A stretch of DNA of 60,259 bases from Paenibacillus aestuarii (GCF_027789125.1 NZ_JAQFVF010000049.1:1-60259); one strand, 5' to 3'. Counted from the stretch's first letter, positions 16,110-25,053 are shown. The notes: a model not told the origin generated them from the letters alone. Numbers and translations: made by a program.

Positions 16110-16298
16110 TTATGCTTCGATTTCTTTAACTTCAAGCAAATGACTTACTTGATTAACCATACCTCTGATAGCAGCGTTGTCTTGGTGAACAACTGTTTGG
16201 TTCAGCTTGCGCAGACCAAGAGTTTTCACTGTAACACGTTGAGTTTCAGGGCGGCCAATCACACTGCGTTTCAGGGTAATCTGTAATTGTTTCGCCAT
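16110..16298 (-). CDS. rpmD: Ribosomal protein L30
   Basis: The product has 62 residues with the L30 signature LKRSVIGRPETQRVTVKTLG and the following KLNQTVVHQDN. Short bacterial form. It lies between rpsE and rplO with a GGAGG site upstream. Confidence 0.97.
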   Translation of the reverse strand: MAKQLQITLKRSVIGRPETQRVTVKTLGLRKLNQTVVHQDNAAIRGMVNQVSHLLEVKEIEA

Positions 16299-16309
16299 GT
16301 TTACCCCTC

Positions 16310-16807
16310 CTATCCTAATAACTCTTCAACTGTTTTACCGCGAAGCTTAGCAACTTCTTCCGCTTTTTTCAAGCGGCTCAAGCCTTCAAGCGTAGCGTTA
16401 ACCATGTTAATGGAGTTGGAAGAGCCAAGGGATTTTGTCAAAATGTCGCCGATACCGGCAAGTTCAAGAACCGCACGAACCGGTCCACCAGCGATAACTC
16501 CAGTACCTTGGGAAGCTGGCTTCAACAATACGCGGCCTGCGCCAAAGCGGCCAGTTACAAGGTGAGGAATGGAAGTTCCTACGATTGGAACGTGAATCAA
16601 GTTCTTTTTCGCATCTTCAATGCCTTTACGGATCGCGTCTGGAACTTCGGATGCTTTACCGATTCCTGCACCAACCCAGCCATTGCCGTCGCCTACGACA
16701 ACAAGTGCGCTGAAGCTGAAACGACGTCCGCCTTTTACTACTTTAGCAACGCGGTTAATATTAACAACTTTTTCTGTAAGTTCTAAAGTATTCGGATCTA
16801 CGCGCAA
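16310..16807 (-). CDS. rpsE: Ribosomal protein S5
   Basis: The product has 165 residues. It has the N-terminal dsRNA-binding-like domain with RRFSFSALVVVGDGNGWVG and the C-terminal GIGDILTKSLGSSN. It is involved in decoding accuracy and mRNA entry. The start is TTG at 16807, eight bases after GGAGG, giving the normal N-terminus MRVDPNTLELTEKVV. The residues of the spectinomycin loop (VVKGGRR) look wild type. Confidence 0.97.
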   Translation of the reverse strand: MRVDPNTLELTEKVVNINRVAKVVKGGRRFSFSALVVVGDGNGWVGAGIGKASEVPDAIRKGIEDAKKNLIHVPIVGTSIPHLVTGRFGAGRVLLKPASQGTGVIAGGPVRAVLELAGIGDILTKSLGSSNSINMVNATLEGLSRLKKAEEVAKLRGKTVEELLG

Positions 16808-16836
16808 GTCTTTTACCTCCTTATATATCGTTTTTC

Positions 16837-17205
16837 CTAGAATTGTAATCCTGCTTCACGAGCTGCGTCAGCCAAAGCTTGAACGCGTCCGTGGTAAAGG
16901 TATCCGCCGCGGTCGAAAACGACTTGCTCAACACCTTTTTCTTTTGCACGTTTTGCGATCAATTCGCCAACTTTACGAGCAGCTTCTACGTTACCACCGT
17001 TACCTACTTCAGCTTTCAGTTCTTTGTCCTGAGTCGAAGCGGATGCTACAGTGACGCCAGTCGTATCATCGATCAATTGAGCATACATGTGTTTGGAAGA
17101 ACGGAAGATGTTCAACCGTGGACGAGCAGTTGTTCCTTCGATTTTCTTACGAACGCGAAGGTGTCTTTTCAGACGGGCTTTATTTTTATCGCCTTTAGTA
17201 ATCAT
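16837..17205 (-). CDS. rplR: Ribosomal protein L18
   Basis: The product has 122 residues and binds 5S rRNA with L5 and L25. Signatures are RLKRHLRVRKKIEGT, the central RSSKHMYAQLIDD and the C-terminal FDRGGYLYHGRVQALADAAR. I used the ATG at 17205 (MITKGDKNKARL) after GGAGTG; upstream ATGs at 17226 and 17229 belong to the leader. Confidence 0.97.
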   Translation of the reverse strand: MITKGDKNKARLKRHLRVRKKIEGTTARPRLNIFRSSKHMYAQLIDDTTGVTVASASTQDKELKAEVGNGGNVEAARKVGELIAKRAKEKGVEQVVFDRGGYLYHGRVQALADAAREAGLQF

Positions 17206-17267
17206 GATTACTTGCACTCCTTTCATCATCTTATGATGCGAGAGTTGTTACCCGCGATCTATCGGTC

Positions 17268-17810
17268 TTACTTCTTCTTACCAGCTTTACCTTCTTTACG
17301 AAGGATGCGTTCGCCTTCATACTTGATACCTTTACCTTTATAAGGCTCTGGTTCACGAACTGCGCGAACTTTAGCAGCAGTAGCACCTACTAATTCTTTG
17401 TCGATACCTTTGATGATGATCTTCGTGTTCGAAGGAACTTCGAACTCGATCCCAGTCTCAGGTGTGAATTCTACCGGGTGGGAGTACCCTACGTTAAGAA
17501 CCAGTTTATCACCAGTTTTATTCGCACGGTAACCAACGCCTACGAGTTCCAAAGATTTCGAGAAACCTTCCGTTACACCGTTAACCATGTTGGCAACAAC
17601 AGAACGTGTTGTACCATGCAGGGAGCGGTGTAGTTTGTTATCGGAAGGACGCTCAACAGAAATCTCGTTTTCGACAACATTCACTTTCATATCTTTATGA
17701 AGTTCACGAGACAAAGTACCTTTTGGGCCTTTAACTGTGATCAAAGTATTGTCTAGTGTTACATTTACACCACTTGGAATGGTGATTGGCTTACGACCAA
17801 TACGAGACAT
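17268..17810 (-). CDS. rplF: Ribosomal protein L6
   Basis: The product has 180 residues with two similar domains near the sarcin-ricin loop. It shows MSRIGRKPITIPSGVNV at the start and the C-terminal PEPYKGKGIKYEGERILRKE signature. The ATG at 17810 has GGAGGTG seven bases upstream; the longer frame would start before that site. Confidence 0.97.
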   Translation of the reverse strand: MSRIGRKPITIPSGVNVTLDNTLITVKGPKGTLSRELHKDMKVNVVENEISVERPSDNKLHRSLHGTTRSVVANMVNGVTEGFSKSLELVGVGYRANKTGDKLVLNVGYSHPVEFTPETGIEFEVPSNTKIIIKGIDKELVGATAAKVRAVREPEPYKGKGIKYEGERILRKEGKAGKKK

Positions 17811-17839
17811 GTTTGCACCTCCATTCAATTACAATTGTA

Positions 17840-18238
17840 TTACCAAACGTAGCAGATAACCTCTCCGCCAGCTTTGGATTGACGAGCATCTTTATCCGTC
17901 ATAACTCCCTTAGATGTGGAGATGATGGCAATCCCTAGTCCGCCCAAAACGCGAGGGATTTCTTGTGATTTTGTGTATACGCGCAGTCCTGGTTTGGAAA
18001 TTCTTTTCAAACCGGAGATAACACGCTCATTGTTTGAACCGTATTTCAGGAACAAACGAATGATTCCTTGTTTGTTATCTTCAACGTACTCAGCGTCACG
18101 GATGAAACCTTCTTTTTTGAGGATTTCAGCGATTTCCCTTTTCACCTTGGATGCTGGGATCTCAACTGTCTCATGACGAACGATGTTGGCATTACGGATG
18201 CGTGTTAACATATCTGCAATTGGATCTGACATGACCAT
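17840..18238 (-). CDS. rpsH: Ribosomal protein S8
   Basis: The product has 132 residues and binds helix 21 of 16S rRNA. In E. coli it also represses the spc operon. It shows SDPIADMLTRIRNAN and the C-terminal GVMTDKDARQSKAGGEVICY motif. The ATG at 18238 is nine bases after GGAGG. Confidence 0.98.
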   Translation of the reverse strand: MVMSDPIADMLTRIRNANIVRHETVEIPASKVKREIAEILKKEGFIRDAEYVEDNKQGIIRLFLKYGSNNERVISGLKRISKPGLRVYTKSQEIPRVLGGLGIAIISTSKGVMTDKDARQSKAGGEVICYVW

Positions 18239-18270
18239 TTGTGTAAACCTCCTTCCCGAAAATAGGGTGA

Positions 18271-18456
18271 TTACCAGCTAGCTTTTTTCACGCCTGGAAT
18301 CTGACCTTTGTATGCTAATTCGCGGAAACAAATTCTGCAAATTTTAAACTTGCGAAGCACGGAATGCGGACGACCGCAACGCTCGCAACGTGTGTATGCT
18401 TGAACTTTAAACTTCGGAGCACGTTGTTGCTTGATTTTCATCGAAGTTTTTGCCAC
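18271..18456 (-). CDS. rpsN: Ribosomal protein S14, zinc type
   Basis: The product has 61 residues, the short type Z form, with a zinc site made of CERC and CRIC (CxxC-x12-CxxC). It lies between rplE and rpsH as usual. The zinc-free paralogue used by Bacilli in zinc limitation is not in this window. Confidence 0.98.
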   Translation of the reverse strand: MAKTSMKIKQQRAPKFKVQAYTRCERCGRPHSVLRKFKICRICFRELAYKGQIPGVKKASW

Positions 18457-18495
18457 TTAATATTCCACCTCCTGAGGTAGGTACGGCTCATTAGC

Positions 18496-19038
18496 CTATT
18501 TTACGAAAGGAGCGCCGAGTTGTGTTAAAAGCTCGCGAGCTTCTTCATCGGACTTAGCCGTCGTAACGATAACGATGTCCATACCACGAACTTTATCTAC
18601 TTTATCATACTCGATTTCTGGGAAGATCAATTGCTCTTTCAGACCCAGTGTGTAGTTTCCGCGGCCGTCAAAGGCTTTGTTGGAAATACCACGGAAGTCA
18701 CGTACGCGTGGAAGCGTAACGTTGAAGAGCTTATCCAAGAAGTGATACATACGCTCGCCGCGAAGTGTCACTTTCACACCGATTGGCATATTTTCACGAA
18801 GCTTGAAACCCGCGATGGATTTTTTCGCTCTTGTCACAACCGGTTTTTGACCTGCGATCTTTTGAAGATCTTCAACAGCAGCATCAAGAACTTTAGAGTT
18901 GGAAACCGCCTCACCAACACCCATGTTGATAACGATTTTCTCAATCTTAGGTACTTGCATTACTGTGGAGTAGTTGAACTTTTGGATCAACGCAGGAGTA
19001 ATTTCATTCAAATAACGATCTTTCATTCTTGCTGACAT
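18496..19038 (-). CDS. rplE: Ribosomal protein L5
   Basis: The product has 180 residues and links 5S rRNA to the 50S central protuberance. It shows MQVPKIEKIVINMGVGEA, the loop KSIAGFKLRENMPIGVKVTL and the C-terminal GMDIVIVTTAKSDEEARELL. It follows rplX, with GGAGG ten bases upstream. Confidence 0.98.
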   Translation of the reverse strand: MSARMKDRYLNEITPALIQKFNYSTVMQVPKIEKIVINMGVGEAVSNSKVLDAAVEDLQKIAGQKPVVTRAKKSIAGFKLRENMPIGVKVTLRGERMYHFLDKLFNVTLPRVRDFRGISNKAFDGRGNYTLGLKEQLIFPEIEYDKVDKVRGMDIVIVTTAKSDEEARELLTQLGAPFVK

Positions 19039-19070
19039 CTTTCAGTTGCCTCCTTTCCGTGTTTCTTGTA

Positions 19071-19424
19071 TTAGTCGATGACTTCACCGGATTTTTTCGC
19101 TACGCGAACTTTAGTACCGTTATCTAATACTTTGTAACCTACGCGAGTAGGCTTGCCGCTCTTAGGATCAACCAGCATCACGTTGGAAACGTGGATTGGA
19201 GCTTCTTGATTCAAGATGCCGCCTTGTGGGTTAAGTTGGGAAGGTTTCGCATGTTTCTTAACCATGTTCACACCTTCAACCAAGACGCGGTTTTCACGAG
19301 GGTAAGCTGCGATAACGCGGCCTTTTTTGCCTTTATCTTTACCTGTGATTACAAAAACCGTATCGTCTTTTTTCACGTGCAGTTTATTGTTATGAGACTC
19401 AAGTCTCTTCTTGGTTCTTGGCAT
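19071..19424 (-). CDS. rplX: Ribosomal protein L24
   Basis: The product has 117 residues with a KOW domain, VKKDDTVFVITGKDKGKKGR, and the segment EGVNMVKKHAKPSQ. It initiates 50S assembly near the exit tunnel. The ATG at 19424 follows GGAGGTG. The longer frame begins at a GTG that is part of that ribosome binding site. Confidence 0.97.
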   Translation of the reverse strand: MPRTKKRLESHNNKLHVKKDDTVFVITGKDKGKKGRVIAAYPRENRVLVEGVNMVKKHAKPSQLNPQGGILNQEAPIHVSNVMLVDPKSGKPTRVGYKVLDNGTKVRVAKKSGEVID

Positions 19425-19463
19425 TGTGTTGTACACCTCCTACAGACTACTTGAAACGCTCTA

Positions 19464-19832
19464 TTAGATAACTTCTGGAGCCAAGGATACGATCTTCATG
19501 AAGTCTTTGTCACGAAGTTCGCGTGCAACTGGTCCAAAGATACGAGTTCCGCGAGGACTTTTATCTTCTTTCACGATTACAGCTGCGTTCTCATCGAAAG
19601 AGATGTAAGATCCGTCTTTACGGCGAGCACCGCTCTTCGTACGAACGATTACCGCTTTAACAACGTCACCTTTTTTGACAACGCCGCCTGGTGTTGCTTC
19701 TTTTACCGAACAGATGATCAAATCACCAATGTGACCTACGCGACGACCTGTACCACCCAAAACACGGATACACATCAATTGCTTTGCACCGGAGTTGTCA
19801 GCAACCGTCAAACGAGTAAATGGTTGAATCAT
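19464..19832 (-). CDS. rplN: Ribosomal protein L14
   Basis: The product has 122 residues at the subunit interface (bridge B8). The start MIQPFTRLTVADNSGAKQLM and the motif IRTKSGARRKDGSYISFDEN are characteristic. Order rpsQ-rplN-rplX. Confidence 0.98.
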   Translation of the reverse strand: MIQPFTRLTVADNSGAKQLMCIRVLGGTGRRVGHIGDLIICSVKEATPGGVVKKGDVVKAVIVRTKSGARRKDGSYISFDENAAVIVKEDKSPRGTRIFGPVARELRDKDFMKIVSLAPEVI

Positions 19833-19865
19833 CGTATTCCCTCCTTTCGGGGTTCATGCTTTTTG

Positions 19866-20129
19866 TTAGATAATAACAGCTTTTTCTACGATTTCAACCA
19901 GTCTCCAAGTTTTGTCCTTGGAAAGCGGTCTAGTCTCCATGATTTTCACAGTATCGCCGATTTGCGCTGTGTTGTTCTCATCATGAGCCTTGAATTTCTT
20001 CGTATATTTGATTCTCTTGTGATAGAGATCATGTTTTTTATAAGTTTCAACAGCAACAACGATGGTTTTATCCATTTTATCGCTGACAACTTTACCTACC
20101 TGTACTTTACGCTCATTGCGTTCAGCCAT
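19866..20129 (-). CDS. rpsQ: Ribosomal protein S17
   Basis: The product has 87 residues with an OB fold that binds 16S helices 7 and 11. It contains the S17 signature GDTVKIMETRPLSKDKTWRL. It lies between rpmC and rplN. Confidence 0.98.
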   Translation of the reverse strand: MAERNERKVQVGKVVSDKMDKTIVVAVETYKKHDLYHKRIKYTKKFKAHDENNTAQIGDTVKIMETRPLSKDKTWRLVEIVEKAVII

Positions 20130-20161
20130 TTAAGGAAGCCTCCCTTCTAGATATGGTACGG

Positions 20162-20359
20162 TTACCCGATCCCCAATTCTCTTTCACGCAAAACAGTCTT
20201 GGCACGAGCGATCTCTTTACGCAAGTCGCGGATTTGAGTCGGGTTGTCCAATTGACCAGTAGCTAGTTGAAAACGGAGGTTAAAGAGTTCTTCTTTAAAA
20301 CCATTGACTTTTTGCTCGATCTCAGCAGTGGTTAAGTTGCGGAATTCACTAGCCTTCAT
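20162..20359 (-). CDS. rpmC: Ribosomal protein L29
   Basis: The product has 65 residues forming a two-helix hairpin near the exit tunnel. It shows KEELFNLRFQLATGQLDNP and IRDLRKEIARAKTVLRERE. Its start overlaps the rplP end by 11 bases, which suggests translational coupling. Confidence 0.98.
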   Translation of the reverse strand: MKASEFRNLTTAEIEQKVNGFKEELFNLRFQLATGQLDNPTQIRDLRKEIARAKTVLRERELGIG

Positions 20360-20783
20360 TTACTTCACCACCCACTTCTTCTCTCTTCACGAACTTCGTT
20401 TTGATTGGAAGCTTGTGAGCAGCAAGACGCATTGCTTCGCGAGCAACTTCTTCGCTTACACCAGCAAGTTCAAACAAAATTTTACCTGGTTTTACTACGG
20501 AAACCCATTTCTCCACGTTACCTTTACCGCTACCCATACGAACTTCAAGCGGCTTTTGTGTAATTGGTTTAGCTGGGAAAATTTTGATCCACACTTTACC
20601 ACCACGTTTGATGTAACGTGTCATGGCAATACGGGCGGACTCGATTTGACGGTTGGTTACCCAAGCCGGTTCCATCGCTTGCAAGCCGTATTCGCCAAAA
20701 GCGACTTCAGTACCGCCTTTAGCCCGACCTTTCATGTTACCGCGGTGTTCTTTACGGTGTTTTACACGTTTAGGTACTAACAT
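20349..20783 (-). CDS. rplP: Ribosomal protein L16
   Basis: The product has 144 residues and stabilises the A-site tRNA elbow. It shows MLVPKRVKHRKEHRG, VAFGEYGLQAMEPAWVTNRQ and GKGNVEKWVSVVKPGKILFE. It follows rpsC with a short gap and overlaps rpmC. Confidence 0.98.
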   Translation of the reverse strand: MLVPKRVKHRKEHRGNMKGRAKGGTEVAFGEYGLQAMEPAWVTNRQIESARIAMTRYIKRGGKVWIKIFPAKPITQKPLEVRMGSGKGNVEKWVSVVKPGKILFELAGVSEEVAREAMRLAAHKLPIKTKFVKREEVGGEVNEG

Positions 20784-20786
20784 GAT

Positions 20787-21449
20787 TTAGTTTCCTCCTT
20801 CCGGCTGAGCCTTTTTCTTAGCTGTCGGAAGAACCTCTCCACGATAAATCCATACTTTTACACCAATACGTCCGTACGTAGTGTGTGCTTCTGCAGTACC
20901 GTAGTCGATATCCGCGCGAAGTGTATGAAGTGGAACTGTTCCTTCGCTATATCCTTCCGTACGGGCAATCTCAGCACCGCCAAGACGTCCGCTAGTTGCA
21001 ACTTTAATACCTTTAGCACCGGATCTCATTGTCCTTTGGATCGCTTGTTTCATAGCGCGACGGAAAGATACACGACGCTCCAATTGAAGTGCGATGGCCT
21101 CAGCAACAAGGATTGCATCCAGGTCAGGGCTTTTGATTTCAGAGATGTTAATGTGTACTTTTTTACCGGACAAAGCTGCGATGTAGTTGCGAATAACTTC
21201 AACTTCAGATCCGCCTTTACCGATAACCATACCAGGTTTCGCAGTATGAATCGTAACGTTCACACGGTTAGCCGCGCGCTCGATATCGATGTGGGATACT
21301 GCAGAATCCTTCAATTTATTCTTTAAGTATTCGCGGATTTTTACGTCTTCAAGCAGCAGAGTTCCGAAATCTTTTTCTGCGAACCATTTGGACTCCCAAT
21401 CGCGAATAATACCGATTCTAAGACCTACCGGGTTTACTTTCTGACCCAC
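20787..21449 (-). CDS. rpsC: Ribosomal protein S3
   Basis: The product has 220 residues. The N-terminal KH domain carries KPGMVIGKGGSEVEVIRNYI; the C-terminal S3 domain has RRVSFRRAMKQAIQ and YGTAEAHTTYGRIGVKVWIY. It forms the mRNA entry tunnel with S4 and S5. Confidence 0.98.
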   Translation of the reverse strand: MGQKVNPVGLRIGIIRDWESKWFAEKDFGTLLLEDVKIREYLKNKLKDSAVSHIDIERAANRVNVTIHTAKPGMVIGKGGSEVEVIRNYIAALSGKKVHINISEIKSPDLDAILVAEAIALQLERRVSFRRAMKQAIQRTMRSGAKGIKVATSGRLGGAEIARTEGYSEGTVPLHTLRADIDYGTAEAHTTYGRIGVKVWIYRGEVLPTAKKKAQPEGGN

Positions 21450-21462
21450 ACGTTATCCCTCC

Positions 21463-21795
21463 TTATTTCTCAGATACCACTAATGTAATGTGGCTGGTAC
21501 GTTTTCTAATTGCACTTGCGCGACCCATCGCACGTTGGTGGAACCTTTTCATAGTCGGTCCTTGGTTAACAAACGCTTGAGTGATCACTAATTTATTAGG
21601 ATCTAACGAATAGTTATGCTCTGCATTGGCAATTGCGGAGTTCAGAAGTTTCTCCAGAACTGGAGAAGCTGCTTTAGGTGTGTGACGCAGAATTGCGATC
21701 GCCTCACCTACCGCTTTTCCCCGAATCAAGTCAATCACTAATTGTGCTTTACGAGGAGCAATCCGAGCGTGGTTAAGAACTGCTTTAGCTTGCAT
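21463..21795 (-). CDS. rplV: Ribosomal protein L22
   Basis: The product has 110 residues. The start AKAVLNHARIAPRKAQLVID and the tunnel-loop region KRFHQRAMGRASAIRKRTSH are conserved. The loop shows no insertion or deletion of the kind linked to macrolide resistance. Confidence 0.98.
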   Translation of the reverse strand: MQAKAVLNHARIAPRKAQLVIDLIRGKAVGEAIAILRHTPKAASPVLEKLLNSAIANAEHNYSLDPNKLVITQAFVNQGPTMKRFHQRAMGRASAIRKRTSHITLVVSEK

Positions 21796-21826
21796 GGTAG
21801 TACCTCCTCTCGGTTAAAAAATGCGA

Positions 21827-22105
21827 TTAGCGTTTTCCGGTTTTCTTGTCGTCGTCGTGACCTTTGTACGTACGAGTTGGTGCGAACTCACCAAGCTTGT
21901 GTCCTACCATATCTTCAGTTACATACACAGGCACGTGTTTTCTTCCATCGTACACTCCGAAAGTGTGACCAACGAATTGTGGGAAAATTGTAGAACGACG
22001 GGACCAAGTCTTAACAACGACTTTCTTGCCGGAAGTGTTCAAGTCTTCCACTTTTTTCAGTAAGTATCCATCGATAAATGGACCTTTCTTTAAGCTGCGA
22101 CCCAT
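21827..22105 (-). CDS. rpsS: Ribosomal protein S19
   Basis: The product has 92 residues of the 30S head, starting MGRSLKKGPFIDGYLLKKV. It contains TWSRRSTIFPQFVGHTFGVY and HKLGEFAPTRTYKGH. It lies between rplB and rplV. Confidence 0.98.
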   Translation of the reverse strand: MGRSLKKGPFIDGYLLKKVEDLNTSGKKVVVKTWSRRSTIFPQFVGHTFGVYDGRKHVPVYVTEDMVGHKLGEFAPTRTYKGHDDDKKTGKR

Positions 22106-22144
22106 GGGTGTTCCTCCCTTCCTTGAACCTCGCGATAATTATTA

Positions 22145-22975
22145 TTACTTCGTACGACGGCGTACAATGTATTTGTTGGATGCTTTGTTTTTCTTACGAG
22201 TTTTGTAACCAAGTGTCGGTTTGCCCCAAGGAGACATAGGCGATTTACGACCGATTGGCGCGCGTCCTTCACCACCACCGTGTGGGTGATCGTTAGGGTT
22301 CATTACAACCCCGCGGACTTGTGGGCGATTGCCTTTCCAACGGTTACGACCAGCTTTACCGATCTTAACAAGCTCGTGGTCTTCGTTACCTACAGAACCG
22401 ATTGTAGCGCGGCAAACTTTAAGAACTTTACGAACTTCACCAGAAGACAAACGGATTGTTACGTAAGTTTCTTCTTTACCAAGCAATTGAGCTTCTGTTC
22501 CAGCAGCGCGCACCAACTGTGCACCTTTACCTGGTTTCAACTCAATGTTGTGGATAACTGTACCAACTGGAATGTTTTCCAATGGAAGAGCGTTACCTAC
22601 TTTGATATCGGATTGTGGTCCGGATACGATTTGATCGTTTACCTTAAGACCTTTAGGAGCGATAATGTATCTTTTCTCACCATCAGCATAGTTGATCAAT
22701 GCGATGTTAGCGGAACGGTTTGGATCGTACTCGATTGTAGCAACGCGTCCTGGTATTCCATCTTTGGTACGTTTGAAATCGATAATCCGGTATTTACGTT
22801 TGTGACCGCCACCGTGATGACGAACTGTAATTTTACCTTGGTTGTTACGTCCAGCGTTTTTGCTCAAAGGAGCTAGCAAGGACTTCTCCGGTGTAGATGT
22901 TGTGATTTCTTCGAATGTAGAAACCGACATTGCACGTCTAGCCGGGGACGTTGGTTTATACTTTTTAACTGGCAC
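22145..22975 (-). CDS. rplB: Ribosomal protein L2
   Basis: The product has 276 residues, one of the largest 50S proteins, needed for subunit joining and peptidyl-transferase integrity. Motifs are GRNNQGKITVRHHGGGHKRK near the N-terminus and the conserved histidine segment MNPNDHPHGGGEGRAPIGRK near the C-terminus. Confidence 0.98.
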   Translation of the reverse strand: MPVKKYKPTSPARRAMSVSTFEEITTSTPEKSLLAPLSKNAGRNNQGKITVRHHGGGHKRKYRIIDFKRTKDGIPGRVATIEYDPNRSANIALINYADGEKRYIIAPKGLKVNDQIVSGPQSDIKVGNALPLENIPVGTVIHNIELKPGKGAQLVRAAGTEAQLLGKEETYVTIRLSSGEVRKVLKVCRATIGSVGNEDHELVKIGKAGRNRWKGNRPQVRGVVMNPNDHPHGGGEGRAPIGRKSPMSPWGKPTLGYKTRKKNKASNKYIVRRRTK

Positions 22976-23007
22976 TCCGATTCCCTCCTTACTTCAAGAA
23001 ATGTATA

Positions 23008-23298
23008 TTATACGGACTCAAAGAATTCCAATTCTTTGCTTTCTGCACTCAGGGACACAATTGCTTTTTTCCACTCGGAAGTGTAGCCAAAGTGACGGCC
23101 GTAGCGTTTAGGCTTAGCAGGCATTCTAAGTGTGTTTACATTTGTAACTTTCACTTTAAAGATTGCTTCGATAGCTTGTTTGATTTCCGTTTTGTTAGCG
23201 CGAAGATCGACTTCGAAAACGTACTTCTTGTTAGCCATCAGGTCGCTTGTACGCTCAGTGATGATCGGGCGCTTGATAATGTCGCGTGGATTTTTCAT
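23008..23298 (-). CDS. rplW: Ribosomal protein L23
   Basis: The product has 96 residues at the exit-tunnel rim, the docking site for trigger factor and SRP. It shows DIIKRPIITERTSDLM and the loop RMPAKPKRYGRHFGYTSEWK. The start overlaps the rplD stop by four bases (ATGA). Confidence 0.98.
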   Translation of the reverse strand: MKNPRDIIKRPIITERTSDLMANKKYVFEVDLRANKTEIKQAIEAIFKVKVTNVNTLRMPAKPKRYGRHFGYTSEWKKAIVSLSAESKELEFFESV

Positions 23299-23921
23299 TG
23301 TGCAAGCACCTCCTCTACTTTCTGTACAGCGTCTTTCGTAATGATCAGTTTGTCATACAGCATGACATCCAGAACATTGAGTCCATCAGCAGCGATGAAT
23401 TTCACACCTGGGATGTTACGAGCGGAAAGAGCTGCGTTGGAGTCAGTATCCAAACCAACTACAAGTGCTTTTCTTTCAACTTTCAGGTTGTTCAAAATTG
23501 CTGCGAATTCTTTTGTCTTAGGAGCGTTCAATTGAAGTTGATCCAATACGATCAATTCGTTATCGATAACTTTCGAAGACAAAGCGGATTTAATCGCCAA
23601 ACGACGAACTTTTCTTGGCAATTTGTAGCCGTAGCTGCGAGGTGTCGGTCCAAATACTGTACCGCCGCCTTTCCATTGTGGAGCACGGATACTACCTTGA
23701 CGAGCACGTCCTGTACCTTTTTGTTTCCAAGGTTTACGTCCGCCGCCGCGAACTTCAGAACGACCTTTAGTTTTGTGAGTACCTTGACGAACTGCAGCTT
23801 GTTGAAGCAATACCATTTCATGGATTGCATGTACGTGAGGTTCGATTCCGAACACTGCATCAGACAGTTCAACTTCACCTACTTGTGCGCCTGTTACGTT
23901 ATATAAAGCTACTTTTGGCAT
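23295..23921 (-). CDS. rplD: Ribosomal protein L4
   Basis: The product has 208 residues. The tunnel extension contains GGGRKPWKQKGTGRARQGSI, and the globular part contains GLDTDSNAALSARNIPGVK. In E. coli L4 also represses the S10 operon; whether it does so here is unknown. It is coupled to rplW by overlap. Confidence 0.98.
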   Translation of the reverse strand: MPKVALYNVTGAQVGEVELSDAVFGIEPHVHAIHEMVLLQQAAVRQGTHKTKGRSEVRGGGRKPWKQKGTGRARQGSIRAPQWKGGGTVFGPTPRSYGYKLPRKVRRLAIKSALSSKVIDNELIVLDQLQLNAPKTKEFAAILNNLKVERKALVVGLDTDSNAALSARNIPGVKFIAADGLNVLDVMLYDKLIITKDAVQKVEEVLAQ

Positions 23922-23938
23922 CAGTTATTCCTCCTTTC

Positions 23939-24562
23939 TTACTTTTTAACAGCGGATTTCACGCTTACGTAGCTGTTTGTAGGACCAGGAATGGAACCTT
24001 TAACAAGCAATACGTTACGCTCAGCGTCCACTTTAATGATTTGCAGGTTTTGCAATGTTACAGTTTGGTCACCCATGTGTCCTGGCAAGTTTTTGCCTTT
24101 AGGTACGCGGTTCGCTTGAATGGAACCCATGGAACCTGGACCTCTGTGGTAACGGGAACCGTGAGCCATTGGTCCGCGGGATTGGTTATGTCTTTTGATG
24201 TTACCTTGGAAACCTTTACCCTTAGAAGTACCTGTTACGTCAACGAATTCGCCCTCTGCGAACAGATCAGCCTTCAACTCTTGGCCAACTTCGTACTCAG
24301 CCATCTGAACGCCGCGGATTTCTTTAACGTAGCGCTTAGGTGTTGTCCCTGCTTTTTTCGCATGGCCAAGCTCTGGCTTGATGATACGGCTTGCTTTAAC
24401 ATCGTCAAAACCGATTTGGATCGACTCATAACCGTCGTTATCCACATCTTTCTTTTGAAGAACCACACAAGGACCGGCTTGAATAACAGTTACAGGAACT
24501 ACGTTACCTTCAGCAGTAAACACTTGTGTCATCCCAAGTTTTTTTCCTAAGATACCTTTCAT
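23939..24562 (-). CDS. rplC: Ribosomal protein L3
   Basis: The product has 207 residues and is an early assembly protein reaching the peptidyl-transferase centre. It shows MKGILGKKLGMTQVF and KGKGFQGNIKRHNQSRGPMA. The ATG at 24562 follows GAGGTG by six bases. The alternative GTG at 24571 lies in the ribosome binding site. Confidence 0.97.
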   Translation of the reverse strand: MKGILGKKLGMTQVFTAEGNVVPVTVIQAGPCVVLQKKDVDNDGYESIQIGFDDVKASRIIKPELGHAKKAGTTPKRYVKEIRGVQMAEYEVGQELKADLFAEGEFVDVTGTSKGKGFQGNIKRHNQSRGPMAHGSRYHRGPGSMGSIQANRVPKGKNLPGHMGDQTVTLQNLQIIKVDAERNVLLVKGSIPGPTNSYVSVKSAVKK

Positions 24563-24607
24563 CGTTGACACCTCTTTTCCTTCTTAAACGTATATTCTAT
24601 AGTTGTT

Positions 24608-24916
24608 TTACAGTTTGATCTCGATGTCTACACCAGACGGTAAGTCTAGTCGCATCAAAGCATCAACTGTTTGTGGTGTAGGATTCACAATATCGATAAG
24701 ACGCTTATGCGTACGCATTTCGAATTGCTCACGCGAATCCTTGTACTTGTGCACCGCACGAAGAATCGTGATGATTTGCTTCTCAGTTGGAAGCGGAATC
24801 GGACCGGATACACCTGCACCGGAACGCTTGGCAGTTTCCACGATTTTCTCAGCTGATTGATCGATGATTCTGTGATCATAAGCTTTCAAACGGATACGAA
24901 TTTTTTGCTTTGCCAT
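24608..24916 (-). CDS. rpsJ: Ribosomal protein S10 (NusE)
   Basis: The product has 102 residues of the 30S head; free S10 is also the antitermination factor NusE, a partner of NusB. It shows KQKIRIRLKAYDHRIIDQSA and the loop GPIPLPTEKQI. The ATG at 24916 has GGAGGG upstream. First gene of the S10 operon. Confidence 0.98.
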   Translation of the reverse strand: MAKQKIRIRLKAYDHRIIDQSAEKIVETAKRSGAGVSGPIPLPTEKQIITILRAVHKYKDSREQFEMRTHKRLIDIVNPTPQTVDALMRLDLPSGVDIEIKL

Positions 24917-25047
24917 ATAAGTCCCTCCTTCTATCGCCCAATTTAGTATCGGACATACTCCGTGAAAATTCTCCAACGCCTTCACCATGGCAAAGGATCC
25001 GGGTGTGTCGGCAACCTCTCACATCATCGCAACGTCTCAGACCAACG
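24917..25047 (-). promoter_or_regulatory. Long leader of the S10 operon
   Basis: About 130 transcribed bases precede rpsJ. The leader holds short complementary segments (GTGAA / TTCAC, GTAT-GTCC-GATAC) and a GAGAGGTTGCCGACACACCC block (25001-25020) that I recall as conserved before rpsJ in Bacilli. No T-rich terminator is visible. A regulatory role by a ribosomal protein is possible, but it is an inference. Confidence 0.35.
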
Positions 25048-25053
25048 TTTTAT

